Shown here: in pieces, positions 22,294 through 32,324 of the stretch | Position numbering within the stretch: the first letter of the stretch is position 1 | Layout of the letters: each line of letters starts with the position of its first letter | The notes under the pieces: generated by a model | What the model was told of the DNA's origin: nothing | Databases searched by the model: none | What the model saw: only the letters and a program-made list of their open reading frames with translations | Translations under genes and position numbers: made by a program | Assembly (NCBI RefSeq): GCF_019880405.1 | Contig: NZ_CP082269.1 | Coordinates: forward strand, 930,001 to 994,000 | Origin: Enterobacter sp. C2 | Lineage (GTDB): Bacteria > Pseudomonadota > Gammaproteobacteria > Enterobacterales > Enterobacteriaceae | Length of the DNA: 64,000 bases | Direction of reading: 5' to 3'

Positions 22294-22377
22294 GCACAAA
22301 ATAATTAAACAAAAAGAGAGATGAAGCCAGAATTAAACAAATATATCCTGAAATTAAATCTTTTAATTATTTTGCGC
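22294..22377. repeat. 16-bp inverted repeat, 52-bp spacer
   Basis: Arms GCACAAAATAATTAAA (22294-22309) and TTTAATTATTTTGCGC (22362-22377) match at 15 of 16 positions. They lie downstream of ampG and upstream of the cyo promoter. The RNA could form a long AT-rich hairpin; role unknown. Confidence 0.6.
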
Positions 22378-22395
22378 GATTATTACCTGCAGTAA
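22321..22395 (+). CDS. Possible 24-residue small protein
   Basis: An ATG preceded by AAAGAGAG opens a 24-codon frame (begins MKPELNKYILK, ends DYYLQ, stop TAA). The SD is close to the start, and the frame sits inside the inverted repeat, so it could be chance. I know no family it belongs to. Confidence 0.2.
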   Translation: MKPELNKYILKLNLLIILRDYYLQ

Positions 22396-22403
22396 CTAAC
22401 GGG

Positions 22404-23882
22404 TTATTTTTCCTGCGCAGTTTTGCGCAGGGAGAGGTAGTCCAGTAGCCCACCGTAGAGAATGCCGCCTACGGCCAGCAGCGCGCCGATCTCTAACAAC
22501 AGCCCGGCGAAATCCCATGAGGTGAGACCGAGGGCGTTAAGGGTGATGACGCCCAGCCAGGCCGCCAGCAGCACACAGCCCACGGCCAGCGTGCGTAGCG
22601 CCAGCTGGTAGGCACCGGCGTAGCGGCTGCGGGGAAGAAAGCCGTCGGTGCGCTGGGTATAGGCCAGCGTCTCTTTACACACCAGCAGCAGGAGCAGCCC
22701 CGGTACGGCGGCGATCACCGAGAAGAGATAAAACGTCGACCAGCCCCAGCTCTCGACAAACCAGCCGGCGATAGGACCGACGTAGACGCGTCCGATAGCC
22801 GAGAGGGCAGAGAGCAGGGCGAACTGGGTGGCAGAAAACGACTTGTTGCACAGGGTCATCAGCAGGGCAACAAACGCGGCTGTACCCATTCCGCCGCACA
22901 GGTTCTCAAAGAATACCGCCGCCGCCATACTGTAGAGATGCTTATCCGTTACCGACAGCAGCCAGTAGCCCGCGTTGGAGGCCCCCTGCAGGATGCCAAA
23001 GATCAACAGGGCGCGGAACAGCGTCAGGCGCTGCATCAGCACGCCGCCATACAGCGCTCCGAGGATGGTCGCAATGAGTCCGAGCGTCTTATTCACCACG
23101 CCGACGTCGCCTGCGTCAAAGCCCACGCCGCGGATCAGAAAGGTCGTGGTCAGGCTCATGGCGAAAGCGTCGCCCAGCTTATAAAGGACGATAAGCAGCA
23201 GGATCAGCCAGGCGTTGTTGCGCCCGAAGAAGTCACGCAGCGGCGCGACCACGGCCTGCTCCAGCGATTTCGGTACCGGCACGGCATCGTCCGGCTCGGG
23301 AGCCAGCAGGGTAGCAATAATACAGGGCAGCATCAGCGCCGCCATCAGCCAGTACATTCCCTGCCAGCCCAGCCAGCGGTCCGCCAGCCACAGCGCCAGC
23401 CCACCGGAGACCAGCATGCCGAGGCGGTAGCCCAGCACGCTGATGGCTGCCCCGGCGCCACGCTCTTCGGCAGGCAGCACATCCGTCTTCCAGGCATCGA
23501 ACACAATATCCTGCGAGGCGGAGCAGAAAGCGATGATGACGGCCAGCCCGGCCATCCAGCGCAGCTGTGAGGTGGGCTCAAGGAAGCCCATCCCTGCAAT
23601 AGCGATCAGTAGCAGGATCTGGGTCGTCAGCAGCCAGCCGCGACGACGGCCAAAGAACGGCGGCGTATAGCGGTCCATCACCGGCGACCATAAAAACTTA
23701 AACACGTAGGCCTGGCCCACCAGCGAAAAGAAGCCGATGGTCTTCAGGTCAATGTTTTCGACGGTCATCCACGCCTGAAGCGTGCCGGAGGTCAGGGCCA
23801 GGGGAAGGCCTGAGGCAAAACCCAGGATCAGCAGGATGGCTGACTTAGGTTGCTGAAAGATACGTAGATAGCGGCTGGACAT
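22404..23882 (-). CDS. ampG: Muropeptide permease AmpG
   Basis: Inner membrane MFS transporter that imports GlcNAc-anhydroMurNAc peptides for cell wall recycling; in ampC-inducible enterobacteria it supplies the AmpR signal. 492 residues (E. coli 491) with about 14 membrane segments; motif MDRYTPPFFGRRRGW is a family mark. Follows yajG by 43 bp with a hairpin in between. Confidence 0.96.
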   Translation of the reverse strand: MSSRYLRIFQQPKSAILLILGFASGLPLALTSGTLQAWMTVENIDLKTIGFFSLVGQAYVFKFLWSPVMDRYTPPFFGRRRGWLLTTQILLLIAIAGMGFLEPTSQLRWMAGLAVIIAFCSASQDIVFDAWKTDVLPAEERGAGAAISVLGYRLGMLVSGGLALWLADRWLGWQGMYWLMAALMLPCIIATLLAPEPDDAVPVPKSLEQAVVAPLRDFFGRNNAWLILLLIVLYKLGDAFAMSLTTTFLIRGVGFDAGDVGVVNKTLGLIATILGALYGGVLMQRLTLFRALLIFGILQGASNAGYWLLSVTDKHLYSMAAAVFFENLCGGMGTAAFVALLMTLCNKSFSATQFALLSALSAIGRVYVGPIAGWFVESWGWSTFYLFSVIAAVPGLLLLLVCKETLAYTQRTDGFLPRSRYAGAYQLALRTLAVGCVLLAAWLGVITLNALGLTSWDFAGLLLEIGALLAVGGILYGGLLDYLSLRKTAQEK

Positions 23883-23891
23883 AGGAGGCGG

Positions 23892-23917
23892 GCTGACCCG
23901 GCGCGAACCGGGTCAGC
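23892..23917. repeat. Hairpin between yajG and ampG
   Basis: 10-bp stem GCTGACCCGG/CCGGGTCAGC with a CGCGAA loop, no T run. Likely an intercistronic RNA hairpin rather than a terminator, since ampG follows at once. Confidence 0.55.
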
Positions 23918-23925
23918 GGGCAGAA

Positions 23926-24504
23926 TTAACGCGCGTTCTGCTTGATAAAATCGTGGATGCTGGTGTCCTGAGACATGTCAGCGATGGTATCGGTCAGTAC
24001 GCTGTTCACGCTGTCGGCGATGTTTTTATTCGACGCCTGCAGTGCGCCTTCAACCGAGTAGTTTGCACGATAGTTTTTGGTCATCTTGTTGCCGTTCGGG
24101 GCAGTAGCGATGATAGCGATATCGGCTTTGGTGGCGATGTTGTAGCGCACGTTGCCCTGGGAGACGTCAGCGTAGAGCTGGCTCACAATAATCTGCAGAT
24201 TCACTGCGCCGTTCGGGCCAATCATGTAGCCACGAGCGGTCATCTGTTTCTCCAGCACTTCCTGCAGCAGGAAGCGCAGATCGCGGGAGGCGGTCAGGGT
24301 CACCAGCTGGTTGTCGCGGGTCACTTTTGCCAGCGCCTGATCCTGACGCTGATCGGCACCGTTGATGCTCACGGTCACACCCATCAGGCTCGGATCCTGC
24401 TGCGGCAGGGTAATTTTGGGTGAGACGTCAATAGTCGTAGGGGGCGTAGCACAGCCAGCCAGCATAAACAGAGCGACCAGCGGGAAAAGCACTTTTTTTA
24501 ACAT
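23926..24504 (-). CDS. yajG: Lipoprotein YajG
   Basis: 192-residue lipoprotein of unknown function, lipobox LAGC with Cys18 and Ala at +2 (outer membrane sorting). Start at 24504 gives the E. coli length; the longer in-frame extension is not supported. In operon with ampG and divergent from bolA. Confidence 0.93.
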   Translation of the reverse strand: MLKKVLFPLVALFMLAGCATPPTTIDVSPKITLPQQDPSLMGVTVSINGADQRQDQALAKVTRDNQLVTLTASRDLRFLLQEVLEKQMTARGYMIGPNGAVNLQIIVSQLYADVSQGNVRYNIATKADIAIIATAPNGNKMTKNYRANYSVEGALQASNKNIADSVNSVLTDTIADMSQDTSIHDFIKQNAR

Positions 24505-24808
24505 ATAAGAGATCTCTGTGAATCTTAAGCTTATAAAGGGGTAATTCGCGTCATCATAACATTGCCAACGGCCGGGGCAACCCGGCAATGCATGTAAATT
24601 CATCGCCTTGTGCATTTTGTGCTCACAAATCCTGTTTAACCGCCCATAAAAGCGACCTGAATGAGAATTTCTCCGGTGGGTTCATGCCTTTGAATGATAA
24701 AACGAGACGAACGCTAAATATTTGTTGTTTTCTTGTTATGGAAGCGGTAAAAGCGGCTAATATTTAAAGGGATGGGTTACATCTGAACGCTGTCTGAGGA
24801 GTCTTTTC
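24505..24808. other. yajG/bolA divergent intergenic region
   Basis: 304 bp with no gene. The bolA side has a gearbox-type promoter (separate entry); the yajG promoter must lie in the first 100-150 bp. Nothing else recognised. Confidence 0.6.
24754..24762 (+). promoter_or_regulatory. bolA gearbox -10 element
   Basis: CGGCTAATA matches the -10 of E. coli bolA1p (CGGCTAGTA), the growth-rate-inverse sigmaS promoter. It lies about 47 bp upstream of the bolA ATG. Confidence 0.7.
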
Positions 24809-25126
24809 ATGATGATACGCGAACAAATAGAATCAAAATTAAGGGCAACGTTTGAACCCGCGTTCCTCGAAGTTGTTGATGAAAGCTACCGTCACAATGT
24901 TCCGGCCGGTTCTGAAAGCCATTTCAAGGTGGTGCTGGTAAGCGATCGCTTTGCAGGCGAACGTTTTCTTAACCGCCATCGAATGATTTACAGTACGTTA
25001 ACCTCCGAGCTGGCCACGACGGTACACGCGCTGGCCCTGCATACCTACACCCTCAAAGAGTGGGAAGGTTTACAGGATACCCTCTTCGCGTCACCGCCCT
25101 GTCGAGGTGCGGGTACGATTGCGTAA
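24809..25126 (+). CDS. bolA: Morphogene regulator BolA
   Basis: 105-residue BolA, a KH-like fold DNA-binding regulator that also pairs with monothiol glutaredoxin around an Fe-S cluster. Motifs [19 protein letters not shown] and [10 protein letters not shown] are intact; C-terminus [11 protein letters not shown] matches E. coli. Confidence 0.97.
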   Translation: MMIREQIESKLRATFEPAFLEVVDESYRHNVPAGSESHFKVVLVSDRFAGERFLNRHRMIYSTLTSELATTVHALALHTYTLKEWEGLQDTLFASPPCRGAGTIA

Positions 25127-25197
25127 TAACTGAGTGCGTAATAAATGAGGTTTGCAACAGCGCGAACTTTTCCAGTATGTTGCGTACAGAATATGTG

Positions 25198-25224
25198 AAA
25201 ACGGCCTGCGGGCCGTTTTATTTT
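25198..25224 (+). terminator. Terminator after bolA
   Basis: Stem AAAACGGCC/GGCCGTTTT with TGCG loop, then TATTTT. Lies 70 bp after the bolA stop. Confidence 0.88.
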
Positions 25225-25263
25225 GTCTGAGTTTTGTTCGATAAGGCCAAAACTCAGACAAAA
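25221..25263. repeat. Perfect 15-bp inverted repeat upstream of tig
   Basis: Arms TTTTGTCTGAGTTTT (25221-25235) and AAAACTCAGACAAAA (25249-25263), 13-bp loop. It abuts the bolA terminator. With T on one side and A on the other it could be a second terminator on either strand. Confidence 0.7.
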
Positions 25264-25312
25264 ATTAGCCGTGAATTGTGAAAAAGGCCGCAACAGCGTG
25301 CAATAACCGTTC

Positions 25313-25341
25313 TCGACTCACAAAAGTGATGCCGCTATAAT
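25313..25341 (+). promoter_or_regulatory. Probable tig promoter
   Basis: TCGACT -35 (4/6), 17-bp spacer, perfect TATAAT -10 at 25336-25341. The mRNA leader would be about 140 nt before tig. Confidence 0.65.
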
Positions 25342-25481
25342 GCTGCGTCCTATTTTTTGAACGCCTTCGGGATGATTCTGGTGACAGGGAATGTGTATCT
25401 GATTCAAGAGAGCATCCCGGTTCTACGCAGCCACCTGACGTGGTCTGCGGATAGAGTTGACCGAGCACTCTGATTTTTTGA

Positions 25482-26789
<1,308 letters not shown>

Positions 26790-26822
26790 GTCACGTTTCC
26801 CGCCTTTACGCGGAAACGAAAG

Positions 26823-26853
26823 CCCGTCACCTGCTGGTGGCGGGTTTTTTTTT
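26823..26853 (+). terminator. Terminator of tig
   Basis: Stem CCCGTCACC/GGTGGCGGG with loop TGCT and nine Ts. A second hairpin, GTTTCCCGC...GCGGAAAC, just before it may support it. Confidence 0.93.
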
Positions 26854-26925
26854 AACATTCCTCGGCTATCGGAAGAGTGCTAAAAGCACGTTTCAGTGTT
26901 AGCGTTAAGCCAAAAGATTGTTATG

Positions 26926-26952
26926 CTTGAATTAAGATGATGCCATCCCCAT
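26926..26952 (+). promoter_or_regulatory. sigma32 heat-shock promoter of clpP
   Basis: CTTGAA, 15-bp spacer, CCCCAT: close to the sigma32 consensus. clpPX heat-shock control is established in E. coli. Confidence 0.8.
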
Positions 26953-27074
26953 AACAGGGAGACTATCAAGATTAACGCTTGCTGCAGATCCGTCCAAGGT
27001 GGTCGTAGTCAGACCAGTCAGAGTCAAGTAGAATCGGGACAGCAGGTTTATTCATTTTTATCCAGGAGACGGAC

Positions 27075-27698
27075 ATGTCATACAGCGGCGAACGAGATAA
27101 CTTTGCACCCCATATGGCGCTGGTGCCAATGGTTATTGAGCAGACTTCACGCGGTGAGCGCTCATTCGATATCTACTCTCGTCTTCTTAAAGAGCGCGTC
27201 ATTTTCATGACTGGCCAGGTCGAAGACCATATGGCAAACCTGATCGTGGCGCAGATGCTGTTTCTGGAAGCAGAAAATCCGGAAAAAGATATTTACCTGT
27301 ATATTAATTCCCCAGGCGGGGTGATTACCGCCGGGATGTCAATCTATGACACCATGCAGTTTATCAAGCCTGACGTTAGCACCATCTGTATGGGTCAGGC
27401 GGCGTCAATGGGCGCATTCCTGCTGACCGCAGGGGCTAAAGGCAAGCGCTTCTGTCTGCCAAACTCACGCGTCATGATCCACCAGCCGCTGGGTGGTTAT
27501 CAGGGCCAGGCAACGGATATTGAGATCCATGCGCGTGAAATTTTGAAAGTGAAGGGGCGCATGAATGAACTTATGGCACACCACACGGGTCAATCATTAG
27601 AGCAGATTGAGCGCGATACCGAGCGTGACCGCTTCCTCTCCGCCGCTGAAGCGGTAGAGTACGGGCTGGTTGACTCAATCTTGACCCATCGTAATTAA
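27075..27698 (+). CDS. clpP: ATP-dependent Clp protease proteolytic subunit
   Basis: 207-residue serine protease subunit forming the tetradecameric barrel fed by ClpX or ClpA. Catalytic Ser111 (GQAASMGAF) and His136 (MIHQPLGG) are present, with Asp in the [11 protein letters not shown] part; a short N-terminal propeptide is expected. Forms an operon with clpX. Confidence 0.98.
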   Translation: MSYSGERDNFAPHMALVPMVIEQTSRGERSFDIYSRLLKERVIFMTGQVEDHMANLIVAQMLFLEAENPEKDIYLYINSPGGVITAGMSIYDTMQFIKPDVSTICMGQAASMGAFLLTAGAKGKRFCLPNSRVMIHQPLGGYQGQATDIEIHAREILKVKGRMNELMAHHTGQSLEQIERDTERDRFLSAAEAVEYGLVDSILTHRN

Positions 27699-27823
27699 TG
27701 CCCAGGCCGGACGAGTACCGCTATAATCATTGAGAGCGGCACGACGCTGTATAGCGTCTTGCGCCTGGAGTGGCATTTGCGTCGTCGTGTGCGGCACAAA
27801 AAACAGAAAAGAGGTTTTGACTC

Positions 27824-29098
27824 ATGACAGATAAACGCAAAGATGGTTCGGGCAAACTGTTGTACTGCTCTTTTTGCGGCAAAAGCCAGCATGAAGTGCG
27901 TAAGCTGATTGCCGGGCCGTCCGTGTATATCTGCGACGAGTGTGTCGATCTGTGTAACGACATCATTCGCGAAGAGATTAAAGAAGTTGCGCCGCATCGT
28001 GAGCGCAGTGCGCTGCCGACGCCGCATGAAATTCGCCATCACCTGGACGACTATGTTATCGGTCAGGAGCAGGCCAAAAAAGTGCTGGCCGTCGCGGTAT
28101 ACAACCACTACAAACGTCTGCGTAACGGCGATAGCAGCAACGGCGTTGAGCTGGGTAAAAGTAACATCCTGCTGATCGGGCCTACCGGCTCGGGTAAAAC
28201 GCTGCTGGCAGAAACGCTGGCGCGCCTGCTTGATGTGCCGTTTACTATGGCCGATGCGACCACGCTGACCGAAGCGGGCTACGTGGGCGAGGATGTGGAA
28301 AACATCATCCAGAAACTGCTGCAGAAGTGTGATTACGACGTACAGAAAGCGCAGCGCGGCATTGTCTACATCGATGAAATCGATAAGATTTCCCGTAAGT
28401 CCGATAACCCGTCGATCACCCGAGACGTCTCTGGTGAAGGCGTTCAGCAGGCGCTGCTGAAGCTGATCGAAGGGACCGTGGCTGCCGTACCGCCGCAGGG
28501 CGGACGTAAGCATCCGCAGCAGGAGTTTTTGCAGGTTGACACCTCAAAAATCCTCTTTATCTGCGGCGGGGCCTTTGCTGGCCTGGATAAGGTCATCTCC
28601 CATCGTGTGGAAACCGGCTCCGGTATCGGTTTTGGCGCAACGGTGAAAGGCAAGTCCGAGAAGGCGAAAGAGGGCGAACTGCTGGCCCAGGTGGAACCAG
28701 AAGATCTGATCAAATTTGGTCTGATCCCTGAGTTTATCGGTCGTCTGCCAGTGGTGGCAACGCTCAACGAGCTGAGCGAAGAAGCGCTGATCCAGATCCT
28801 GAAAGAGCCGAAAAACGCCCTGACCAAGCAGTACCAGGCGCTGTTTAATCTGGAAGGTGTCGATCTCGAGTTCCGCGACGAAGCGCTGGACGCCATTGCT
28901 AAGAAAGCAAACGCCCGTAAAACCGGTGCGCGTGGCCTGCGTTCTATCGTAGAAGCGGCCCTGCTGGATACCATGTACGATCTGCCTTCAATGGAAGATG
29001 TGGAAAAAGTGGTGATTGACGAAGCGGTTATCGCCGGTCAAACCAAACCTCTGCTGATTTATGGTAAACCGGAAGCACAGCAGGCTTCTGGCGAATAA
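27824..29098 (+). CDS. clpX: ATP-dependent Clp protease ATP-binding subunit ClpX
   Basis: 424-residue AAA+ unfoldase. N-terminal zinc domain Cys15, Cys18, Cys37, Cys40; Walker A GPTGSGKT; Walker B YIDEIDK; the ClpP-docking IGF loop (GSGIGFGA). Unfolds ssrA-tagged and other substrates into ClpP. A TATAAT at 27722-27727 in the clpP-clpX gap suggests an internal promoter. Confidence 0.98.
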   Translation: MTDKRKDGSGKLLYCSFCGKSQHEVRKLIAGPSVYICDECVDLCNDIIREEIKEVAPHRERSALPTPHEIRHHLDDYVIGQEQAKKVLAVAVYNHYKRLRNGDSSNGVELGKSNILLIGPTGSGKTLLAETLARLLDVPFTMADATTLTEAGYVGEDVENIIQKLLQKCDYDVQKAQRGIVYIDEIDKISRKSDNPSITRDVSGEGVQQALLKLIEGTVAAVPPQGGRKHPQQEFLQVDTSKILFICGGAFAGLDKVISHRVETGSGIGFGATVKGKSEKAKEGELLAQVEPEDLIKFGLIPEFIGRLPVVATLNELSEEALIQILKEPKNALTKQYQALFNLEGVDLEFRDEALDAIAKKANARKTGARGLRSIVEAALLDTMYDLPSMEDVEKVVIDEAVIAGQTKPLLIYGKPEAQQASGE

Positions 29099-29126
29099 TT
29101 AACCTATCCATACAAGCGGTTAACCA

Positions 29127-29159
29127 AAAAGGGGGGATTTTATCTCCCCTTTTATTTTT
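29127..29159 (+). terminator. Terminator of clpX
   Basis: 12-bp stem AAAAGGGGGGAT/ATCTCCCCTTTT with one G-U pair and TTT loop, then TATTTTT. Confidence 0.9.
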
Positions 29160-29172
29160 CCGTACTCCCGAC

Positions 29173-29198
29173 GTTGAATGTAAGGGAAACATCCCCAT
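29173..29198 (+). promoter_or_regulatory. sigma32 heat-shock promoter of lon
   Basis: GTTGAAT and CCCCAT with a short spacer, near-identical to the known heat-shock promoter of E. coli lon. About 85 bp upstream of the lon ATG. Confidence 0.85.
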
Positions 29199-29283
29199 AT
29201 ACTGATTTACATGTTAACGGTCGCATGACGCAAAGACCTGCGGCCGGGTTACCAGGCGGACATTAAACTTAAGAGAGAGCTCT

Positions 29284-31638
29284 ATGACTTCTGAGCGTTC
29301 TGAACGCATTGAAATCCCCGTATTGCCGTTGCGCGATGTGGTGGTTTATCCGCACATGGTCATCCCCTTATTCGTAGGGCGGGAAAAATCGATTCGTTGT
29401 CTCGAAGCGGCCATGGACCAGGATAAAAAAATCATGCTGGTGGCGCAGAAAGAGGCGTCCACGGATGAGCCGGGTGTTAACGATCTGTTCACCGTCGGGA
29501 CCGTGGCCTCAATTCTGCAGATGCTGAAGCTGCCGGACGGTACGGTAAAAGTACTGGTCGAAGGCCTGCAGCGTGCGCGCATCAGCGCCCTGTCTGATGA
29601 CGGTGAGTACTTCTCCGCGAAAGCCGAATACCTGGAATCGCCTGCCATTGACGAGCGTGAGCAGGAGGTGCTGGTTCGCACCGCGATTGGCCAGTTTGAA
29701 GGCTACATCAAGCTCAACAAAAAAATTCCACCGGAAGTGCTGACGTCGCTCAATAGTATCGACGATCCGGCACGTCTGGCTGACACCATCGCCGCCCATA
29801 TGCCGCTGAAGCTGGCGGATAAGCAGTCCGTGCTGGAGATGTCCGACGTCAATGAACGTCTGGAATATCTCATGGCGATGATGGAGTCAGAGATCGACCT
29901 GTTGCAGGTTGAGAAGCGCATCCGTAACCGCGTTAAGAAACAGATGGAGAAATCCCAGCGCGAGTACTATCTGAATGAGCAGATGAAAGCCATCCAGAAA
30001 GAGCTGGGCGAGATGGACGATGCGCCGGACGAAAACGAAGCGCTGAAGCGTAAGATCGACGCGGCGAAGATGCCGAAAGAGGCAAAAGAGAAAGCGGAAG
30101 CCGAGCTGCAGAAGCTGAAAATGATGTCTCCGATGTCGGCAGAAGCAACCGTGGTACGTGGCTACATCGAGTGGATGATCCAGGTGCCGTGGAATGCCCG
30201 CAGCAAGGTCAAGAAAGATCTGCGTCAGGCGCAGGAGATTCTGGATACCGATCACTACGGTCTGGAGCGCGTTAAAGATCGCATCCTTGAGTACCTTGCG
30301 GTTCAAAGCCGGGTTAACAAACTGAAGGGGCCGATCCTCTGCCTGGTAGGGCCGCCGGGTGTGGGTAAAACCTCTCTGGGTCAGTCCATTGCCAAAGCCA
30401 CCGGACGTAAATACATCCGCATGGCGCTGGGCGGCGTGCGTGACGAAGCGGAGATCCGTGGTCACCGCCGGACCTATATCGGCTCTATGCCGGGCAAACT
30501 AATCCAAAAGATGGCGAAAGTTGGGGTGAAAAACCCGCTCTTCCTGCTGGATGAGATCGACAAGATGTCGTCGGACATGCGTGGCGACCCGGCTTCGGCG
30601 CTGCTGGAAGTGCTGGATCCCGAGCAGAACGTGGCCTTCAGCGATCACTATCTTGAGGTCGATTACGATCTCAGCGACGTGATGTTTGTTGCGACGTCAA
30701 ACTCGATGAACATCCCTGCGCCGCTGCTGGACCGTATGGAAGTGATCCGTCTGTCGGGCTACACCGAAGATGAGAAGCTGAACATCGCCAAGCGCCACCT
30801 GCTGCCGAAGCAGATTGAGCGTAACGCCCTGAAAAAGGGCGAGATCACGGTTGACGATAGCGCCATCGTTGGCATTATTCGTTACTACACCCGTGAAGCC
30901 GGTGTTCGTAGCCTGGAGCGTGAAATCTCCAAGCTGTGCCGGAAGGCGGTGAAACAGCTACTGCTCGATCCGTCGCTGAAGCAGATCACCATCAACGGGG
31001 ACAACCTCAACGAGTATCTGGGCGTTCAGCGCTTCGACTACGGTCGTGCGGATGATGAAAACCGCGTGGGTCAGGTGACCGGTCTGGCGTGGACGGAAGT
31101 AGGCGGCGATCTGCTGACCATCGAAACCGCCTGCGTGCCGGGTAAAGGCAAGCTGACCTACACCGGCTCGCTGGGTGAAGTGATGCAGGAGTCCATCCAG
31201 GCGGCATTGACCGTGGTGCGTGCGCGTGCAGAGAAGCTGGGCATTAACGGCGACTTCTACGAAAAACGCGATATCCACGTTCACGTTCCGGAAGGGGCGA
31301 CGCCGAAAGATGGTCCGAGCGCCGGTATTGCCATGTGTACGGCGCTGGTCTCCTGTCTGACCGGCAACCCGGTTCGCGCCGACGTGGCGATGACCGGTGA
31401 GATCACCCTGCGCGGTCAGGTTCTGCCGATTGGCGGCCTGAAAGAGAAGCTGCTGGCAGCACACCGCGGTGGTATCAAAACCGTGCTGATCCCGTACGAG
31501 AACAAGCGTGACCTCGAAGAGATCCCGGAGAATGTGATTGCCGATCTCGACATTCATCCGGTGAAACGCATTGAGGAAGTGCTGACCCTGGCGCTGCAAA
31601 ATGAGCCGTCAGGCATGCAGGTCGTTAGCGCAAAATAG
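29284..31638 (+). CDS. lon: Lon protease (La)
   Basis: 784-residue ATP-dependent serine protease as in E. coli, degrading misfolded proteins and regulators such as SulA and RcsA. N-terminal substrate domain, AAA+ with GPPGVGKT (about 356-363) and [10 protein letters not shown], and a Ser-Lys protease domain with catalytic Ser in DGPSAGIA (Ser679) and Lys near 722 ([14 protein letters not shown]). Confidence 0.98.
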   Translation: MTSERSERIEIPVLPLRDVVVYPHMVIPLFVGREKSIRCLEAAMDQDKKIMLVAQKEASTDEPGVNDLFTVGTVASILQMLKLPDGTVKVLVEGLQRARISALSDDGEYFSAKAEYLESPAIDEREQEVLVRTAIGQFEGYIKLNKKIPPEVLTSLNSIDDPARLADTIAAHMPLKLADKQSVLEMSDVNERLEYLMAMMESEIDLLQVEKRIRNRVKKQMEKSQREYYLNEQMKAIQKELGEMDDAPDENEALKRKIDAAKMPKEAKEKAEAELQKLKMMSPMSAEATVVRGYIEWMIQVPWNARSKVKKDLRQAQEILDTDHYGLERVKDRILEYLAVQSRVNKLKGPILCLVGPPGVGKTSLGQSIAKATGRKYIRMALGGVRDEAEIRGHRRTYIGSMPGKLIQKMAKVGVKNPLFLLDEIDKMSSDMRGDPASALLEVLDPEQNVAFSDHYLEVDYDLSDVMFVATSNSMNIPAPLLDRMEVIRLSGYTEDEKLNIAKRHLLPKQIERNALKKGEITVDDSAIVGIIRYYTREAGVRSLEREISKLCRKAVKQLLLDPSLKQITINGDNLNEYLGVQRFDYGRADDENRVGQVTGLAWTEVGGDLLTIETACVPGKGKLTYTGSLGEVMQESIQAALTVVRARAEKLGINGDFYEKRDIHVHVPEGATPKDGPSAGIAMCTALVSCLTGNPVRADVAMTGEITLRGQVLPIGGLKEKLLAAHRGGIKTVLIPYENKRDLEEIPENVIADLDIHPVKRIEEVLTLALQNEPSGMQVVSAK

Positions 31639-31668
31639 TGACCTCGCGCAAAGAGCGTCAATAAAAAC

Positions 31669-31707
31669 AAGGCTGGCAGCGCATTTCGGGCTTGCCAGCC
31701 TTTTTTT
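31669..31707 (+). terminator. Terminator of lon
   Basis: Stem AAGGCTGGCA/TGCCAGCCTT, loop of 14 nt, followed by seven Ts. Confidence 0.92.
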
Positions 31708-31848
31708 GTATAGCTAATTTAGATGGCTGGTTTGCTGTATCATCAACAACGGGTGTTGTAAGGGCATGACAGGCCTGATATAACTGCTGCGCGGTCGCAC
31801 TTCGATGGATTAAGGTGCGATATAAATTATAAAGAGAGGAAGAGAAGA

Positions 31849-32121
31849 GTGAATAAATCTCAACTGATAGACAAAATTGCTGCAGGGGCTGATATCTCTA
31901 AAGCTGCGGCTGGACGTGCGTTAGATGCTTTAATTGCTTCTGTTACTGAATCTCTGCAAGCCGGGGACGAAGTTGCGCTGGTAGGTTTTGGTACTTTTGC
32001 GGTTAAAGAGCGTGCTGCCCGTACTGGTCGCAACCCGCAAACTGGCAAAGAGATCACCATCGCTGCCGCTAAAGTTCCGGGTTTCCGCGCAGGTAAAGCG
32101 CTGAAAGACGCGGTAAACTGA
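31849..32121 (+). CDS. hupB: DNA-binding protein HU-beta
   Basis: 90-residue nucleoid protein HU-beta; heterodimerises with HU-alpha. Family motif [21 protein letters not shown] with the DNA-intercalating Pro. Start codon is GTG behind AAGAGAGGAAGAGAA; product begins [14 protein letters not shown]. Confidence 0.98.
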   Translation: MNKSQLIDKIAAGADISKAAAGRALDALIASVTESLQAGDEVALVGFGTFAVKERAARTGRNPQTGKEITIAAAKVPGFRAGKALKDAVN

Positions 32122-32154
32122 TAGCGATCCCTCTCAGGATTGTGACAAAGTACA

Positions 32155-32182
32155 AGGGCGCATCACCAGATGTGCCTTTTTT
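32155..32182 (+). terminator. Terminator of hupB
   Basis: 9-bp stem AGGGCGCAT/ATGTGCCTT containing two G-U pairs, CACCAG loop, T-rich tail. Confidence 0.8.
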
Positions 32183-32324
32183 ATTTGCGATGCCGGAATT
32201 AATCGGACCTGCGTGCTGACAACCGCCCCGGTTTCTTGTCACAATACGGCTTTACGCGCAGCGGCCCAGGAGTGTTGGCGCTGCGTGAGACAGACAGTCA
32301 CCTACAGCGGAGTGTTGTTACACC

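Larger units (their letters stand above)
21946..22403. other. Regulatory gap upstream of cyoA
   Basis: 458 bp between the ampG stop and cyoA. The part near cyoA holds the cyo promoter on the minus strand. The part at 22193-22208 holds an ArcA-like box, and 22294-22395 holds a long inverted repeat with a mini-ORF inside (separate entries). The strong AT content from 22190 to 22400 fits a regulated promoter; E. coli cyo is repressed by ArcA and Fnr under low oxygen. Confidence 0.6.
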
